Assembly: GCA_937895715.1 (NCBI GenBank) | Contig: CALBLZ010000100.1 | Location: 1 to 9,982, forward strand | From: an uncultured Candidatus Berkelbacteria bacterium | GTDB lineage: Bacteria; Patescibacteriota; UBA1384; CAILIB01 | Direction: 5' to 3' | DNA length: 9,982 nucleotides | Shown: positions 1-7,165 of the stretch, in pieces | Position numbering within the stretch: position 1 is the first letter of the stretch | How the letters are laid out: the number at the start of each line of letters is the position of its first letter | Translations under genes and position numbers: made by a program | Notes under the pieces: generated by a model | What the model was told of the DNA's origin: nothing | Databases searched by the model: none | The model's input: only the letters and a program-made list of their open reading frames with translations

Positions 1-1767
1 GTTGAGGAGCTGGTCGTTGAGTCTCGGCATGGGGAGTACCTTGAAGCCCATGGAGCTTGCCAGCCGCCAGACCTCATCTAGGTCGGCGCCGTTGTACTCC
101 CCAATGCTCCGATGGCTCGGAGTAAGGAGTCCGTGGCGGAAGGCTGCGGCAAGCACCGCTGTTTCCAGCGTGCAGCCGTACAGCACCCCGTTTGGCAAGC
201 CACTGAGGAATCCGTGGGAATGGTTACCCGGCGGTTCACCCAGGCCCCCGTCGATGACGAGGACTTCGGGCCGATTTTGCAGAGAACTGGCAACCACCCG
301 CGGCCGACTTACGTCGACAACGATGGCTCCCGTAAGCAGATGCTGAAAATCCAGACCACTCGTTGCACTCACGGCGACAAAGACGAGACCACATTGCTGT
401 GCTTCGAATTGGTCTGATGTGAGTAGCAAGTTGCAGTCGGCCTTGTGACCAGGAAAGGCTGCGCGCAGCTTGTTCAAATCCCTTCCATACGCACGAATGC
501 GAAGGGAAGGATTTAGCTGACGGAGGTAGGCCACGAGGGCCTGACCCACCGACCCAGTTGCGCCAACCACACTCACCACGTGGTCAGCACCGAGCTGCTC
601 ACCTTCAGGCACGTTTCGGGCCTTCCGGTAGAGGTTGAGCCCCTCAAGCGCTGAAAGTACCGCTGTGCCCACGTTACCGGTGGTAAGCAGCACATTGGTA
701 AACCCAGCCTGAGCGAGGATCTTGGTGAGATCGACACCCTTTCCTTTCCACCCCACGATCGAGGTGAAGGCGCCAAGCCCGACGATCTCAACCCCATCGT
801 AGTGGAGCAGCATGATCGCCTGGAGCACCGAGCGAAGTCCCCACCAAATCTTGATGGGATTCTTGCTGCTCAATTGCTGTGCGCTCAGGAACACGGTTCG
901 GTAGAGGATGTCTACCGACGCCCTACCACCTTGCGGTAGCGAGATGCGAGTTCCGACACTCAGCTTTGCCTTTTCAAACCGTGGTGGAACGAAGGGCAGG
1001 ATGATCGTCATCAGCCACTCCGGGATCACCCGGTACTTGGGCTTGTTAGCGATAATCTGCTGGTACCGACCGTGCGCCGTGGCTTTTGTGGGGTGAATCA
1101 CGAAGCCGGCGGTAGCTACACTACGAGTAGCCCGTTTCTGACCAAACTTGGGCTCGATGCCCCAGAAGATCCGAAATAGGTTATCGCTGTGTCGCCACCA
1201 GATCAGAGCGGTCATCGCCAGCCCTACCAGGACAACCGACGCATCGTGACCAGCCCACAGCAGCAAGAGTGGGAGTACCAAACTCGCAGCGAGTGAACCA
1301 ACACTAATGCGCTTGTCTGACAGAAGTAGGAATGCGGCAAACACGCCCAGCGCCCAGAACGCAACCTGCGTATCGAGCACGAGCATGACGCCGAATGATG
1401 TTGCCACCCCCTTGCCTAAGCCGCGACCGCCCGAAGCCCGAACCTCTGGAGAGGTGTAGAGCTTAAGGACAGCGTTGCCAAAAAGGACAGCGAATCCCAC
1501 CAGGGCGGACTGCCAGAGCGGGGCTGTGGGCGCCAGCCACTGGTACCCCAGCATGCAGAGCGCCGCCTTACTCACGTCGAATATGAACACCAGCAACGCC
1601 AGAGGCGTGCCGAGAGCGCGGCGACAGTTGGTGAAGCCGGTTCCACCGGACCCCACCTTTGCCAGGTCGATCCCCCTCCTCCGCGCCAATGCAGCGCCGA
1701 GTGAAGTGGTTCCGATGAAAAGGGCTGCGATCACGCAGCCGAGAAGCAAAAAAACAGGATAACTCAT
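1..1767 (-). CDS. PlsY-AAR fusion: glycerol-3-phosphate acyltransferase joined to long-chain acyl-ACP reductase (3' end off window)
   Basis: I translated 589 codons from the ATG at 1767 to the left edge without a stop, so the C-terminus is missing. Residues 1-210 are a PlsY (DUF205) membrane domain: several hydrophobic helices, motif 1 GSGGTGFTNCRR (39-50), FDVSK (63-67), a motif 2 GGRGLGKGVATSFG (113-126) and motif 3 RHSDN...GIEPKFG (192-209). PlsY transfers acyl from acyl-phosphate to glycerol-3-phosphate. From about residue 220 the protein resembles cyanobacterial AAR, which reduces acyl-ACP to fatty aldehyde with NADPH: LGAFTSIVG (331-339), TTGN (362-365), the Rossmann motif VVGATGSVG (400-408), VIDGG further on, and Cys532 in YGCTLETA, which aligns with the catalytic Cys of AAR (Cys294 in Synechococcus, from memory). 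After Cys532 about 57 residues are visible, so the AAR domain is nearly or fully present. The start has a weak GGTGGG upstream and a good promoter. The domain calls are strong. The coupled function is inferred. Confidence 0.85.
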   Translation of the reverse strand, partial: MSYPVFLLLGCVIAALFIGTTSLGAALARRRGIDLAKVGSGGTGFTNCRRALGTPLALLVFIFDVSKAALCMLGYQWLAPTAPLWQSALVGFAVLFGNAVLKLYTSPEVRASGGRGLGKGVATSFGVMLVLDTQVAFWALGVFAAFLLLSDKRISVGSLAASLVLPLLLLWAGHDASVVLVGLAMTALIWWRHSDNLFRIFWGIEPKFGQKRATRSVATAGFVIHPTKATAHGRYQQIIANKPKYRVIPEWLMTIILPFVPPRFEKAKLSVGTRISLPQGGRASVDILYRTVFLSAQQLSSKNPIKIWWGLRSVLQAIMLLHYDGVEIVGLGAFTSIVGWKGKGVDLTKILAQAGFTNVLLTTGNVGTAVLSALEGLNLYRKARNVPEGEQLGADHVVSVVGATGSVGQALVAYLRQLNPSLRIRAYGRDLNKLRAAFPGHKADCNLLLTSDQFEAQQCGLVFVAVSATSGLDFQHLLTGAIVVDVSRPRVVASSLQNRPEVLVIDGGLGEPPGNHSHGFLSGLPNGVLYGCTLETAVLAAAFRHGLLTPSHRSIGEYNGADLDEVWRLASSMGFKVLPMPRLNDQLLN

Positions 1768-1809
1768 TGTTAGAACCCACCATCGCGCTGCCGAAGCAAC
1801 AACGCGGCC

Positions 1810-1838
1810 ACACTACCACTTTTTGGCGTTTTTTTCAA
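1810..1838 (-). promoter_or_regulatory. Sigma-70-like promoter of the PlsY-AAR gene
   Basis: On the minus strand TTGAAA (1838-1833) is followed by a 17-base spacer and TAGTGT (1815-1810). The -35 box differs from consensus at one base, and the spacing is ideal. It would start transcription near 1803, about 35 bases before the ATG at 1767. No expression evidence is available. Confidence 0.6.
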
Positions 1839-1844
1839 GGGAGA

Positions 1845-1873
1845 TTGCCTGAAAATTGTGTTTCTGTTACCTT
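1845..1873 (+). promoter_or_regulatory. Weak candidate promoter for the small membrane protein gene
   Basis: TTGCCT (1845-1850), a 17-base spacer and TACCTT (1868-1873) precede the gene at 1906. The -10 box is poor. The main support is that spacing and distance are right and that some promoter must lie in this 138-base divergent intergenic region (1768-1905), which also holds the opposing PlsY-AAR promoter. Confidence 0.25.
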
Positions 1874-1905
1874 GTTACACAACCTCAAGGGAGGATCGGA
1901 ACGGT

Positions 1906-2328
1906 ATGCCAGACACCCCAATTGAACCTAAACTGCCCCACAAACTCACCCAAGAGGAGCAGCAAAGGTTCCTCAGTCAAGAAAACGACACCATTCGGTT
2001 CGGTTTCTTTTTTCTCCTTATTGTAGGCGCAGGCTTTGTTTGGAGCCTGATCGCTGACGAAGACCATATGGTGATGTTCATTCTGTGGGTCCTAAGCTGC
2101 GCTATCGCAGCTGGAACCTTCCGGGTAGTGCTTACCCCCATCCCAACAACCCAACAGGTTCAGAGACCGAGCTTCGGGATCCTCTTCCTGCTATCCCTGC
2201 TGGTAAGTGGCTTTGTTGCTACACTGCTCAACGACCGCTTAGTCAGCCGGGTACAGGAAGCACTCGAGCGGGCAGAGCGAAGCCTCATCTCCGAAGAAAT
2301 CATCGGTCCCAATGGACCGCTGGACTAG
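1906..2328 (+). CDS. Small three-helix membrane protein, function unknown
   Basis: The product is 140 residues from the ATG at 1906, which has AAGGGAGG (1887-1894) upstream. An in-frame start at 1858 would place that ribosome site inside the gene, so 1906 is preferred. The protein has a polar, Gln/Glu-rich N-terminus (1-30), then three hydrophobic segments at about 32-50, 55-77 and 90-108. A charged tail (110-132) could form a short amphipathic or coiled helix. An acidic DED follows helix 1. I do not recognise a family. The gene diverges from the PlsY-AAR gene, so a shared intergenic region could co-regulate them, but no operator was seen. The gene is real on length, ribosome site, membrane topology and the hairpin right after its stop. 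Confidence 0.8.
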   Translation: MPDTPIEPKLPHKLTQEEQQRFLSQENDTIRFGFFFLLIVGAGFVWSLIADEDHMVMFILWVLSCAIAAGTFRVVLTPIPTTQQVQRPSFGILFLLSLLVSGFVATLLNDRLVSRVQEALERAERSLISEEIIGPNGPLD

Positions 2329-2330
2329 CA

Positions 2331-2366
2331 GAAACCCCGCCTTCCTAACCTGGAGAGCGGGGTTTC
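2331..2366. terminator. Hairpin between convergent genes, probably bidirectional terminator
   Basis: GAAACCCCGC (2331-2340) pairs perfectly with GCGGGGTTTC (2357-2366), a 10-bp GC-rich stem with a 16-base loop. It begins 2 bases after the membrane-protein stop and lies 18 bases beyond the uvrA stop. The trailing T-run is short on both strands, so termination is inferred from position and stem strength. Confidence 0.65.
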
Positions 2367-2384
2367 CTCGTACCTGAGATGCAA

Positions 2385-5264
2385 CTATTTAAGAAGAGGA
2401 ATCAGGTATCGCCCGGTGTGACTAGCAGTAACCTTTGCAACATCTTCTGGTGTGCCCTCTGCCACAACCATTCCGCCGCCATTGCCGCCTTCGGGGCCCA
2501 TATCAATCAACCAGTCAGACGATTTAATCACGTCGAGGTTGTGCTCAATGATTATCACGGAGTTACCCTTGTCTACGAGTGCCTGAAGTACCTGTAGGAG
2601 GCGCTTAACATCTTCGAAGTGCAGCCCGGTGGTTGGCTCATCAAGAATGTAGACTGTTTTACCTGTAGCGCGGCGTGAAAGCTCGGTTGCAAGCTTAATA
2701 CGCTGGGCTTCACCACCAGAAAGCGTGGTGGCTGGCTGACCAATGTGCATGTATCCAAGCCCTACATCGTTGAGCACCTGGAGCTTACTCTTAATTGCTG
2801 GAATCGCATCAAAGAATTCGCAGGCCTCTTCTACGGTCATGTCGAGCACATCAGCGATACACTTACCCTTGTAGAGAATCTCGAGAGTTTCTTTGTTGTA
2901 GCGCTTGCCCTTACATTCGTCACAGGTAACGTACACATCTGGGAGGAAGTTCATTTCGATCTTGAGAACACCGTCTCCAGCACAGGTTTCACAGCGCCCT
3001 CCCTTGGTATTGAATGAGAATCGCCCACCCTGATACCCGCGAGCTTTTGCCTCAGGAACTGCAGCAAACAGGTCGCGAATCGTGGTAAACATTCCGGTGT
3101 AGGTCGCTGGGTTGGAGCGTGGGGTGCGACCGATCGGGCTTTGATCGATATCGATCACCTTGTTGATGTGCTCTAAGCCTTGCACTTCGTCGTGCTTGCC
3201 TGGGTTTTCCTTGGTTTGATAGAACACATTACTCAACTTTTTGGCCAGAATGTCGTTAATGAGCGTTGACTTACCTGAGCCTGAAACACCGGTTACGCAC
3301 ACCATTAACCCAAGTGGCACATCGACAGTGATATTTCTGAGGTTATTTTCGCGCGCACCGACAATAGTAAGCTTGCGACCATCTCGTACACGACGCTTTT
3401 TTGGCACAGAAACAACCTTAACACCCGATAGGTACTGCCCGGTGATAGAGTCGGCGGTGGCAGCAACTTCTGCAGGAGTTCCTTGAGCCACGATAGTTCC
3501 GCCATGTTTTCCAGCACCTGGACCAATATCAATCAGGTAGTCAGCTGCTTCCATGGTTTCTTGATCGTGTTCAACCACCAGCACGGTGTTACCGAGGTCG
3601 CGCAATCGAGTAAGCGTTTCTAAAAGACGAGTATTGTCGCGCTGGTGTAACCCGATTGAAGGTTCGTCGAGAATGTAAAGTACACCGGTAAGTCCAGAAC
3701 CAATCTGGGTAGCCAGGCGAATGCGCTGGGCTTCACCTCCTGCCAAGGTATTAGCAGAACGATCGAGCGTAAGGTACGAAAGACCAACGTCGAGAAGGAA
3801 ACGCAGTCGTGAACTGATTTCTTTGAGAATCTGACGAGCAATAAGTTTTTGATTATCGGAAAGACCTTCACCAGTTTCCAGCTTTTTATAGAATTCCAGC
3901 GCTTCGCTGATGGTCATCTGGTTAACATCTACAATGCTGTGACCAATAACCTTTACTCCAAGCACTTCTTGGCGAAGACGGCCCCCTGTACAAGTTGGGC
4001 ACTGTTCCTCAATCATGTAGCGCTCGATTTCGGTGCGAATGTATTCAGACTCCGTCTCTTTGTGGCGACGGGTAAGGTTTGGAATGATTCCTTCGTAGGT
4101 AGTGTTGTAGCCACCGATTGTATACTTTTCGGTACCTGTTCCGTACAGAATCAGGTCTTGCTGTGCTTCGGTAAGCTGTGCCCACGCAGTGTTGAGCGGT
4201 ACACCGTGGTGTTCAGCAACACCTTCGAGCACTTTAATGTACCAACTATCAAAGCTGGTAGAACGGCTCCACGGACGCAACGCTCCTTCGGCAAGGGTGA
4301 GTTTTTTATTTGGAACAACTAGGTCGATATCAATCTGCAACAGGTGCCCCAACCCCTGACAGGTTGGACAGGCGCCGTGCGGGCTATTGAACGAGAATGA
4401 GCGAGGCTCAATTTCTGGAAGGGCAATATCATCGGTAAAACAGTAGTAATCTTCGGAGTAGTACACCTGCTCGTTGCTTTCCATATCTACTACAAGCAGC
4501 TTACCTTCGGCAAGCTTGAGAGCCTTTTCAACAGAATCAAGCACGCGAATCCGCTGCTGATCTTGCTCAATTTGGGCGTTGCGCTCACTCACACCAAGCC
4601 GGGTTCCGGTAAGCACAATGCGATCTACGACAGCCTCGATACTGTGCTTTTTCTGCTTGTCGAGTTCTAGGTTCTCACCTTCCTCTACATCCATAACTGT
4701 GCCGTTCACGCGAACACGCGGGTAAGCAGCTTTTTTGATCTGCATGAATACCTGTTTGTGCTCACCTTTGCGATCACGAATGAGTGGCGCCGTGATCATG
4801 ATCTTGCGCTCTTTCGGTGGCTTTTCTTTGCTCACAAAGCGCTCGAGAATGGCATCAGCCATCTGTGATGCAGACATCTTGCTGACTGGCTCACCGCAAA
4901 TGTAACAGTGCACGTCGCCAATGCGCGCCCAGAGTAGGCGCATGTAGTCGTAGATTTCGGTAACCGTTCCGACCGTTGAACGTGGGTTACGAGCAGCAGA
5001 CTTTTGATCGATTGAAATAGCCGGAGACAGTCCTTCGATGTAGTCGACATCTGGCTTTTCCATCATGCCTAAAAACTGTCGAGCGTAGGCTGACAGGGAT
5101 TCTACATACCGGCGCTGACCTTCGGCGTACAGCGTATCAAAAGCGAGAGAGGACTTGCCGGAACCAGAGAGCCCGGTAATGACGACCAACTTATCGCGCG
5201 GTATCGAAAGCGACACGTTCTTGAGATTGTGTTCGCGGGCCCCGCTGATTTTGATTTCGTCCAT
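2385..5264 (-). CDS. uvrA: UvrABC excinuclease subunit A (DNA damage recognition ATPase)
   Basis: This 959-residue protein is full length for UvrA, the tandem ABC ATPase that loads UvrB at DNA lesions in nucleotide excision repair. NBD1 has Walker [10 protein letters not shown] (31-39), signature LAGGEAQR (507-514) and Walker [11 protein letters not shown] (531-540). NBD2 has GVSGSGKST (659-667), LSGGEAQR (848-855) and [10 protein letters not shown] (872-881). The C-terminal zinc finger is intact (Cys758, 761, 781, 784). In the first zinc module the second pair is present (Cys299, Cys302), but the first reads C275-F-T-D278, lacking one Cys. CYIC (120-123) and CPTC (422-425) are also kept. I chose the ATG at 5264 because [16 protein letters not shown] is the usual UvrA start; the in-frame GTG at 5393 adds unrelated sequence and lies upstream of the likely promoter. 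There is no clear ribosome site. It appears monocistronic. Confidence 0.97.
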   Translation of the reverse strand: MDEIKISGAREHNLKNVSLSIPRDKLVVITGLSGSGKSSLAFDTLYAEGQRRYVESLSAYARQFLGMMEKPDVDYIEGLSPAISIDQKSAARNPRSTVGTVTEIYDYMRLLWARIGDVHCYICGEPVSKMSASQMADAILERFVSKEKPPKERKIMITAPLIRDRKGEHKQVFMQIKKAAYPRVRVNGTVMDVEEGENLELDKQKKHSIEAVVDRIVLTGTRLGVSERNAQIEQDQQRIRVLDSVEKALKLAEGKLLVVDMESNEQVYYSEDYYCFTDDIALPEIEPRSFSFNSPHGACPTCQGLGHLLQIDIDLVVPNKKLTLAEGALRPWSRSTSFDSWYIKVLEGVAEHHGVPLNTAWAQLTEAQQDLILYGTGTEKYTIGGYNTTYEGIIPNLTRRHKETESEYIRTEIERYMIEEQCPTCTGGRLRQEVLGVKVIGHSIVDVNQMTISEALEFYKKLETGEGLSDNQKLIARQILKEISSRLRFLLDVGLSYLTLDRSANTLAGGEAQRIRLATQIGSGLTGVLYILDEPSIGLHQRDNTRLLETLTRLRDLGNTVLVVEHDQETMEAADYLIDIGPGAGKHGGTIVAQGTPAEVAATADSITGQYLSGVKVVSVPKKRRVRDGRKLTIVGARENNLRNITVDVPLGLMVCVTGVSGSGKSTLINDILAKKLSNVFYQTKENPGKHDEVQGLEHINKVIDIDQSPIGRTPRSNPATYTGMFTTIRDLFAAVPEAKARGYQGGRFSFNTKGGRCETCAGDGVLKIEMNFLPDVYVTCDECKGKRYNKETLEILYKGKCIADVLDMTVEEACEFFDAIPAIKSKLQVLNDVGLGYMHIGQPATTLSGGEAQRIKLATELSRRATGKTVYILDEPTTGLHFEDVKRLLQVLQALVDKGNSVIIIEHNLDVIKSSDWLIDMGPEGGNGGGMVVAEGTPEDVAKVTASHTGRYLIPLLK

Positions 5265-5343
5265 GCTGTAGTAATGAACTAGGAGGTAGAGATAGTGAAC
5301 GCGCCATCCCCCGGACGCATTCCAGATGTACAAGACGTCCCAC

Positions 5344-5372
5344 AGCGTAGCACAAGTTGGTGGTGTTAGCAA
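5344..5372 (-). promoter_or_regulatory. Candidate uvrA promoter
   Basis: On the minus strand TTGCTA (5372-5367), a 17-base spacer and TACGCT (5349-5344) match the architecture and the exact -10 box of the infC promoter at 7908-7936. It predicts a leader of about 70 bases. No LexA-like palindrome was recognised. The 214-base gap 5265-5478 otherwise holds only this leader and the desaturase terminator. Confidence 0.45.
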
Positions 5373-5426
5373 TAAGTAAAGGGGGAACGGCACTCGTAGA
5401 TACCATGTGGTACCAGGTTAACAAGT

Positions 5427-5453
5427 AGAGGCCGCCCGGTTCGGGCGACCTCT
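5427..5453 (-). terminator. Terminator hairpin after the desaturase gene
   Basis: AGAGG-c-CGCCCG (5427-5438) pairs with CGGGCG-a-CCTCT (5442-5453): 11 pairs with one C-A mismatch and a 3-base loop. It lies 26 bases past the desaturase stop. Downstream on the minus strand the sequence is only moderately T-rich, so a Rho-independent role is likely but not certain. Confidence 0.65.
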
Positions 5454-5478
5454 TCTTAGACCATGACAACCAAGGCTG

Positions 5479-6645
5479 TCAGGTAGATGATTGAGCGGCA
5501 CCATCGCCACTGAGATCATCTTTTTCTGCCCGTAGTCTCTTTTCTCTGTTGGCCGCAATAATTGCCGGACCATTTCTGATCTTCTGCTCCATCTCACGAA
5601 CATCGTTTACCGTGACCCATCGCACGTCCCAGAACAGACCCAGTTTCTCCAGTACCCACACAAAGTTTGCGGTATGGTCGAGCATTCGCTCATACCAGTA
5701 CACGCCATGATTCATGCTCCAGGGAAACACGTGGTGCCACCAGTGAAATCCTTCCGGGTTGAACAAGGCAATCCACCAGTTGTTAGAGCTATTCGCCCCA
5801 ACGCCCTCGAAGTGCCGGTAGTTACCAGGGAAGTGCTTCATGTGCTCGTAACTGTTCACCAGCGACGTCGCCTGGTTCACAGCACCCATGCGGCCAAAGC
5901 CGCAGATGAGTGTGCCGATCAGAAAGGCATCCCAGCTCTGAATGAACAGGCCGGTGATCACTCCGGGCACGAACAATGAGACCAGGAACCACCCGACCAT
6001 CGTACGATCGAACCACTTCATGATCTCACGGTTCTCGATCAGGTCCAGTTCGTCAGCCCTGTTCTTAATCAGCTTAGACCTTCGGGCTTCATCAATGGCA
6101 TCTTCGAACTGCGCATCGATTTTCGCAAGTCGTGTTTCAGCCTTTACCCAGTGCGGGTGCAGCACGAGGTCAGCGCCCTTTACCAGCCAGCCGCGATCGG
6201 CGTGCCAGAACCCGTCGAGTGGCGTGTGTGGGTCGCAGGCCTGTCCTTCCGGCTTACCCTTGCAGGGCTTGTCGGTATGCCCGTGGTGCTCCCAGTGGAA
6301 CCCAACCCAGGCATAAAAGAAACCTTGGCCGGCCATAGCCCCGCAGGCGGAGAAGATGTACTTCAGCCACTTGTGGGTTTTGCCAGCACCGTGCGTGGCG
6401 AGTCGGTGATTCCACAAGGAAATCCCGAAGAGAGTGATCGCGTAACCGATTGCGTACACACTTGCGTACACCATCGGAACAGAGAACGTGACGCCGATTC
6501 CCGCGAGTGAGAGCAGGCCCATCAGGGCTGCGCCCAGCGCAAAAAGCAGCGTGATTCCCTGAACAATCAAGAAGGTGTAGATCTTGAGAGCCTCCTGCCA
6601 GCTTGCCGGCTTGGCGGAGAACGTTTCTTCAGGTTGAGTTGTCAT
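5479..6645 (-). CDS. Membrane fatty-acid desaturase (acyl-CoA / acyl-lipid delta-9 type)
   Basis: This 388-residue protein belongs to the membrane di-iron desaturase family, which puts a cis double bond into acyl chains using O2 and an electron donor. The three histidine boxes are HRLATH (80-85), HWEHH (117-121) and HWWHH (301-305). NSYEH (264-268) matches the extra Asn/His metal-ligand segment of stearoyl-CoA desaturase. DGFWHADRGWLV (144-155) matches the conserved GF...GWL segment. Hydrophobic helices lie at about 25-50, 57-77, 95-114, 217-235 and 239-255. Two oddities are an insert with two cysteines (Cys128, Cys137) just after box 2 and a charged, helical insert at about 165-212. The ATG at 6645 has AGAGGT upstream. 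Whether the substrate is acyl-CoA, acyl-ACP or lipid cannot be told from sequence. The gene has its own terminator, so it is probably transcribed alone. Confidence 0.93.
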   Translation of the reverse strand: MTTQPEETFSAKPASWQEALKIYTFLIVQGITLLFALGAALMGLLSLAGIGVTFSVPMVYASVYAIGYAITLFGISLWNHRLATHGAGKTHKWLKYIFSACGAMAGQGFFYAWVGFHWEHHGHTDKPCKGKPEGQACDPHTPLDGFWHADRGWLVKGADLVLHPHWVKAETRLAKIDAQFEDAIDEARRSKLIKNRADELDLIENREIMKWFDRTMVGWFLVSLFVPGVITGLFIQSWDAFLIGTLICGFGRMGAVNQATSLVNSYEHMKHFPGNYRHFEGVGANSSNNWWIALFNPEGFHWWHHVFPWSMNHGVYWYERMLDHTANFVWVLEKLGLFWDVRWVTVNDVREMEQKIRNGPAIIAANREKRLRAEKDDLSGDGAAQSST

Positions 6646-6671
6646 GGTGCAAGAGTACCTCTAGCTTTCGC

Positions 6672-6703
6672 ACTATACCGCACAAATATTGTTCAGTACA
6701 CAA
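6672..6703 (-). promoter_or_regulatory. Candidate desaturase promoter
   Basis: TATAGT on the minus strand (6677-6672) is a good -10 box about 27 bases before the ATG at 6645. The nearest -35-like box, TTGTGT (6703-6698), is 20 bases away, longer than ideal. It overlaps the divergent bactofilin promoter, so the two could compete for polymerase. Confidence 0.35.
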
Positions 6704-6716
6704 AAACCGCTATAGT
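6689..6716 (+). promoter_or_regulatory. Candidate promoter of the bactofilin gene pair
   Basis: TTGTTC (6689-6694), a 16-base spacer and TATAGT (6711-6716) precede the ATG at 6747 by 30 bases. The implied leader is short, about 23 bases, and lacks an obvious Shine-Dalgarno sequence. Confidence 0.5.
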
Positions 6717-6746
6717 TAAAAGCAAAGTTACTCCTAACCGCTCCGC

Positions 6747-7157
6747 ATGCCAGCCGATCACATCGATACCGTTGTTGGTGCCCAGGTAGAACTCAAGGGT
6801 TCCCTGCACAACCACGGCTCCATCCAAATTCACGGGAAGGTCACCGGCGACGTCCACTCCGACGAAACCGTCATTATTGGCGAAACTGCCGTTGTTACCG
6901 GTCCGATTACTGCCAAAATCGTCGACGTTGCTGGGCAGGTGCATGGCTCCATTACCGCTGAACAGCAAATTGAGCTTCAGCCAAAGAGCATGGTAAAGGG
7001 AGATCTTTCAACTCGCATTCTTTCCATTAAGCCAGGGGCGGCTTTCATTGGAAAATCAACCATGCTTAAAGAGGGTGCTGCTATGATCGCAGACAGCTCC
7101 GACGAAGATACTGAGGTTGAATCTACCAAGCGCAAGCCCCGCCTCGAGATTGATTAA
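6747..7157 (+). CDS. Bactofilin (polymer-forming cytoskeletal protein)
   Basis: This 136-residue protein has the hallmark of bactofilins (DUF583): a short polar N-terminus, then a Gly/Val/Ile-rich core (about 10-105) in which short strands alternate with G-x-hydrophobic turns (GSIQIHGKVTGDV, VTGPITAKIV, AGQVHGSITAE, MVKGDLSTRI). This pattern folds as a right-handed beta-helix that polymerises without nucleotide. The core is followed by a charged tail (about 108-136) rich in Asp/Glu and ending in a Lys/Arg patch. Bactofilins form membrane-associated filaments that localise cell-wall or shape functions; the specific role here is unknown. It is followed after 8 bases by the DAG-kinase-like gene, so the two are probably cotranscribed. 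No strong ribosome site is visible, but the start fits the fold and the promoter. Confidence 0.9.
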   Translation: MPADHIDTVVGAQVELKGSLHNHGSIQIHGKVTGDVHSDETVIIGETAVVTGPITAKIVDVAGQVHGSITAEQQIELQPKSMVKGDLSTRILSIKPGAAFIGKSTMLKEGAAMIADSSDEDTEVESTKRKPRLEID

Positions 7158-7165
7158 GCGGCGGC

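Noticed and set aside
112..417. Plus-strand open frames in the first 1.8 kb (also 2-346, 908-1096, 1475-1762)
   Set aside because: All are antisense shadows of the continuous minus-strand PlsY-AAR frame, which carries clear conserved motifs.
1568..1819. Minus-strand 83-residue frame near the PlsY start
   Set aside because: It is in a different frame from PlsY, has an arginine-rich shadow composition, and spans the PlsY promoter.
3849..4322. 157-residue open frame on the plus strand
   Set aside because: It lies antisense within uvrA, has no ribosome site or recognisable domain, and its composition follows the shadowed gene.
2385..5393. Longer uvrA frame starting at GTG 5393
   Set aside because: The extra 43 residues are unlike UvrA, and the likely promoter lies inside that stretch; the conserved UvrA N-terminus begins at the ATG at 5264.
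5427..5453. Palindrome considered as an operator or recombination site for uvrA
   Set aside because: A tight hairpin just after the desaturase stop is better explained as its terminator; no second copy was seen in the window.
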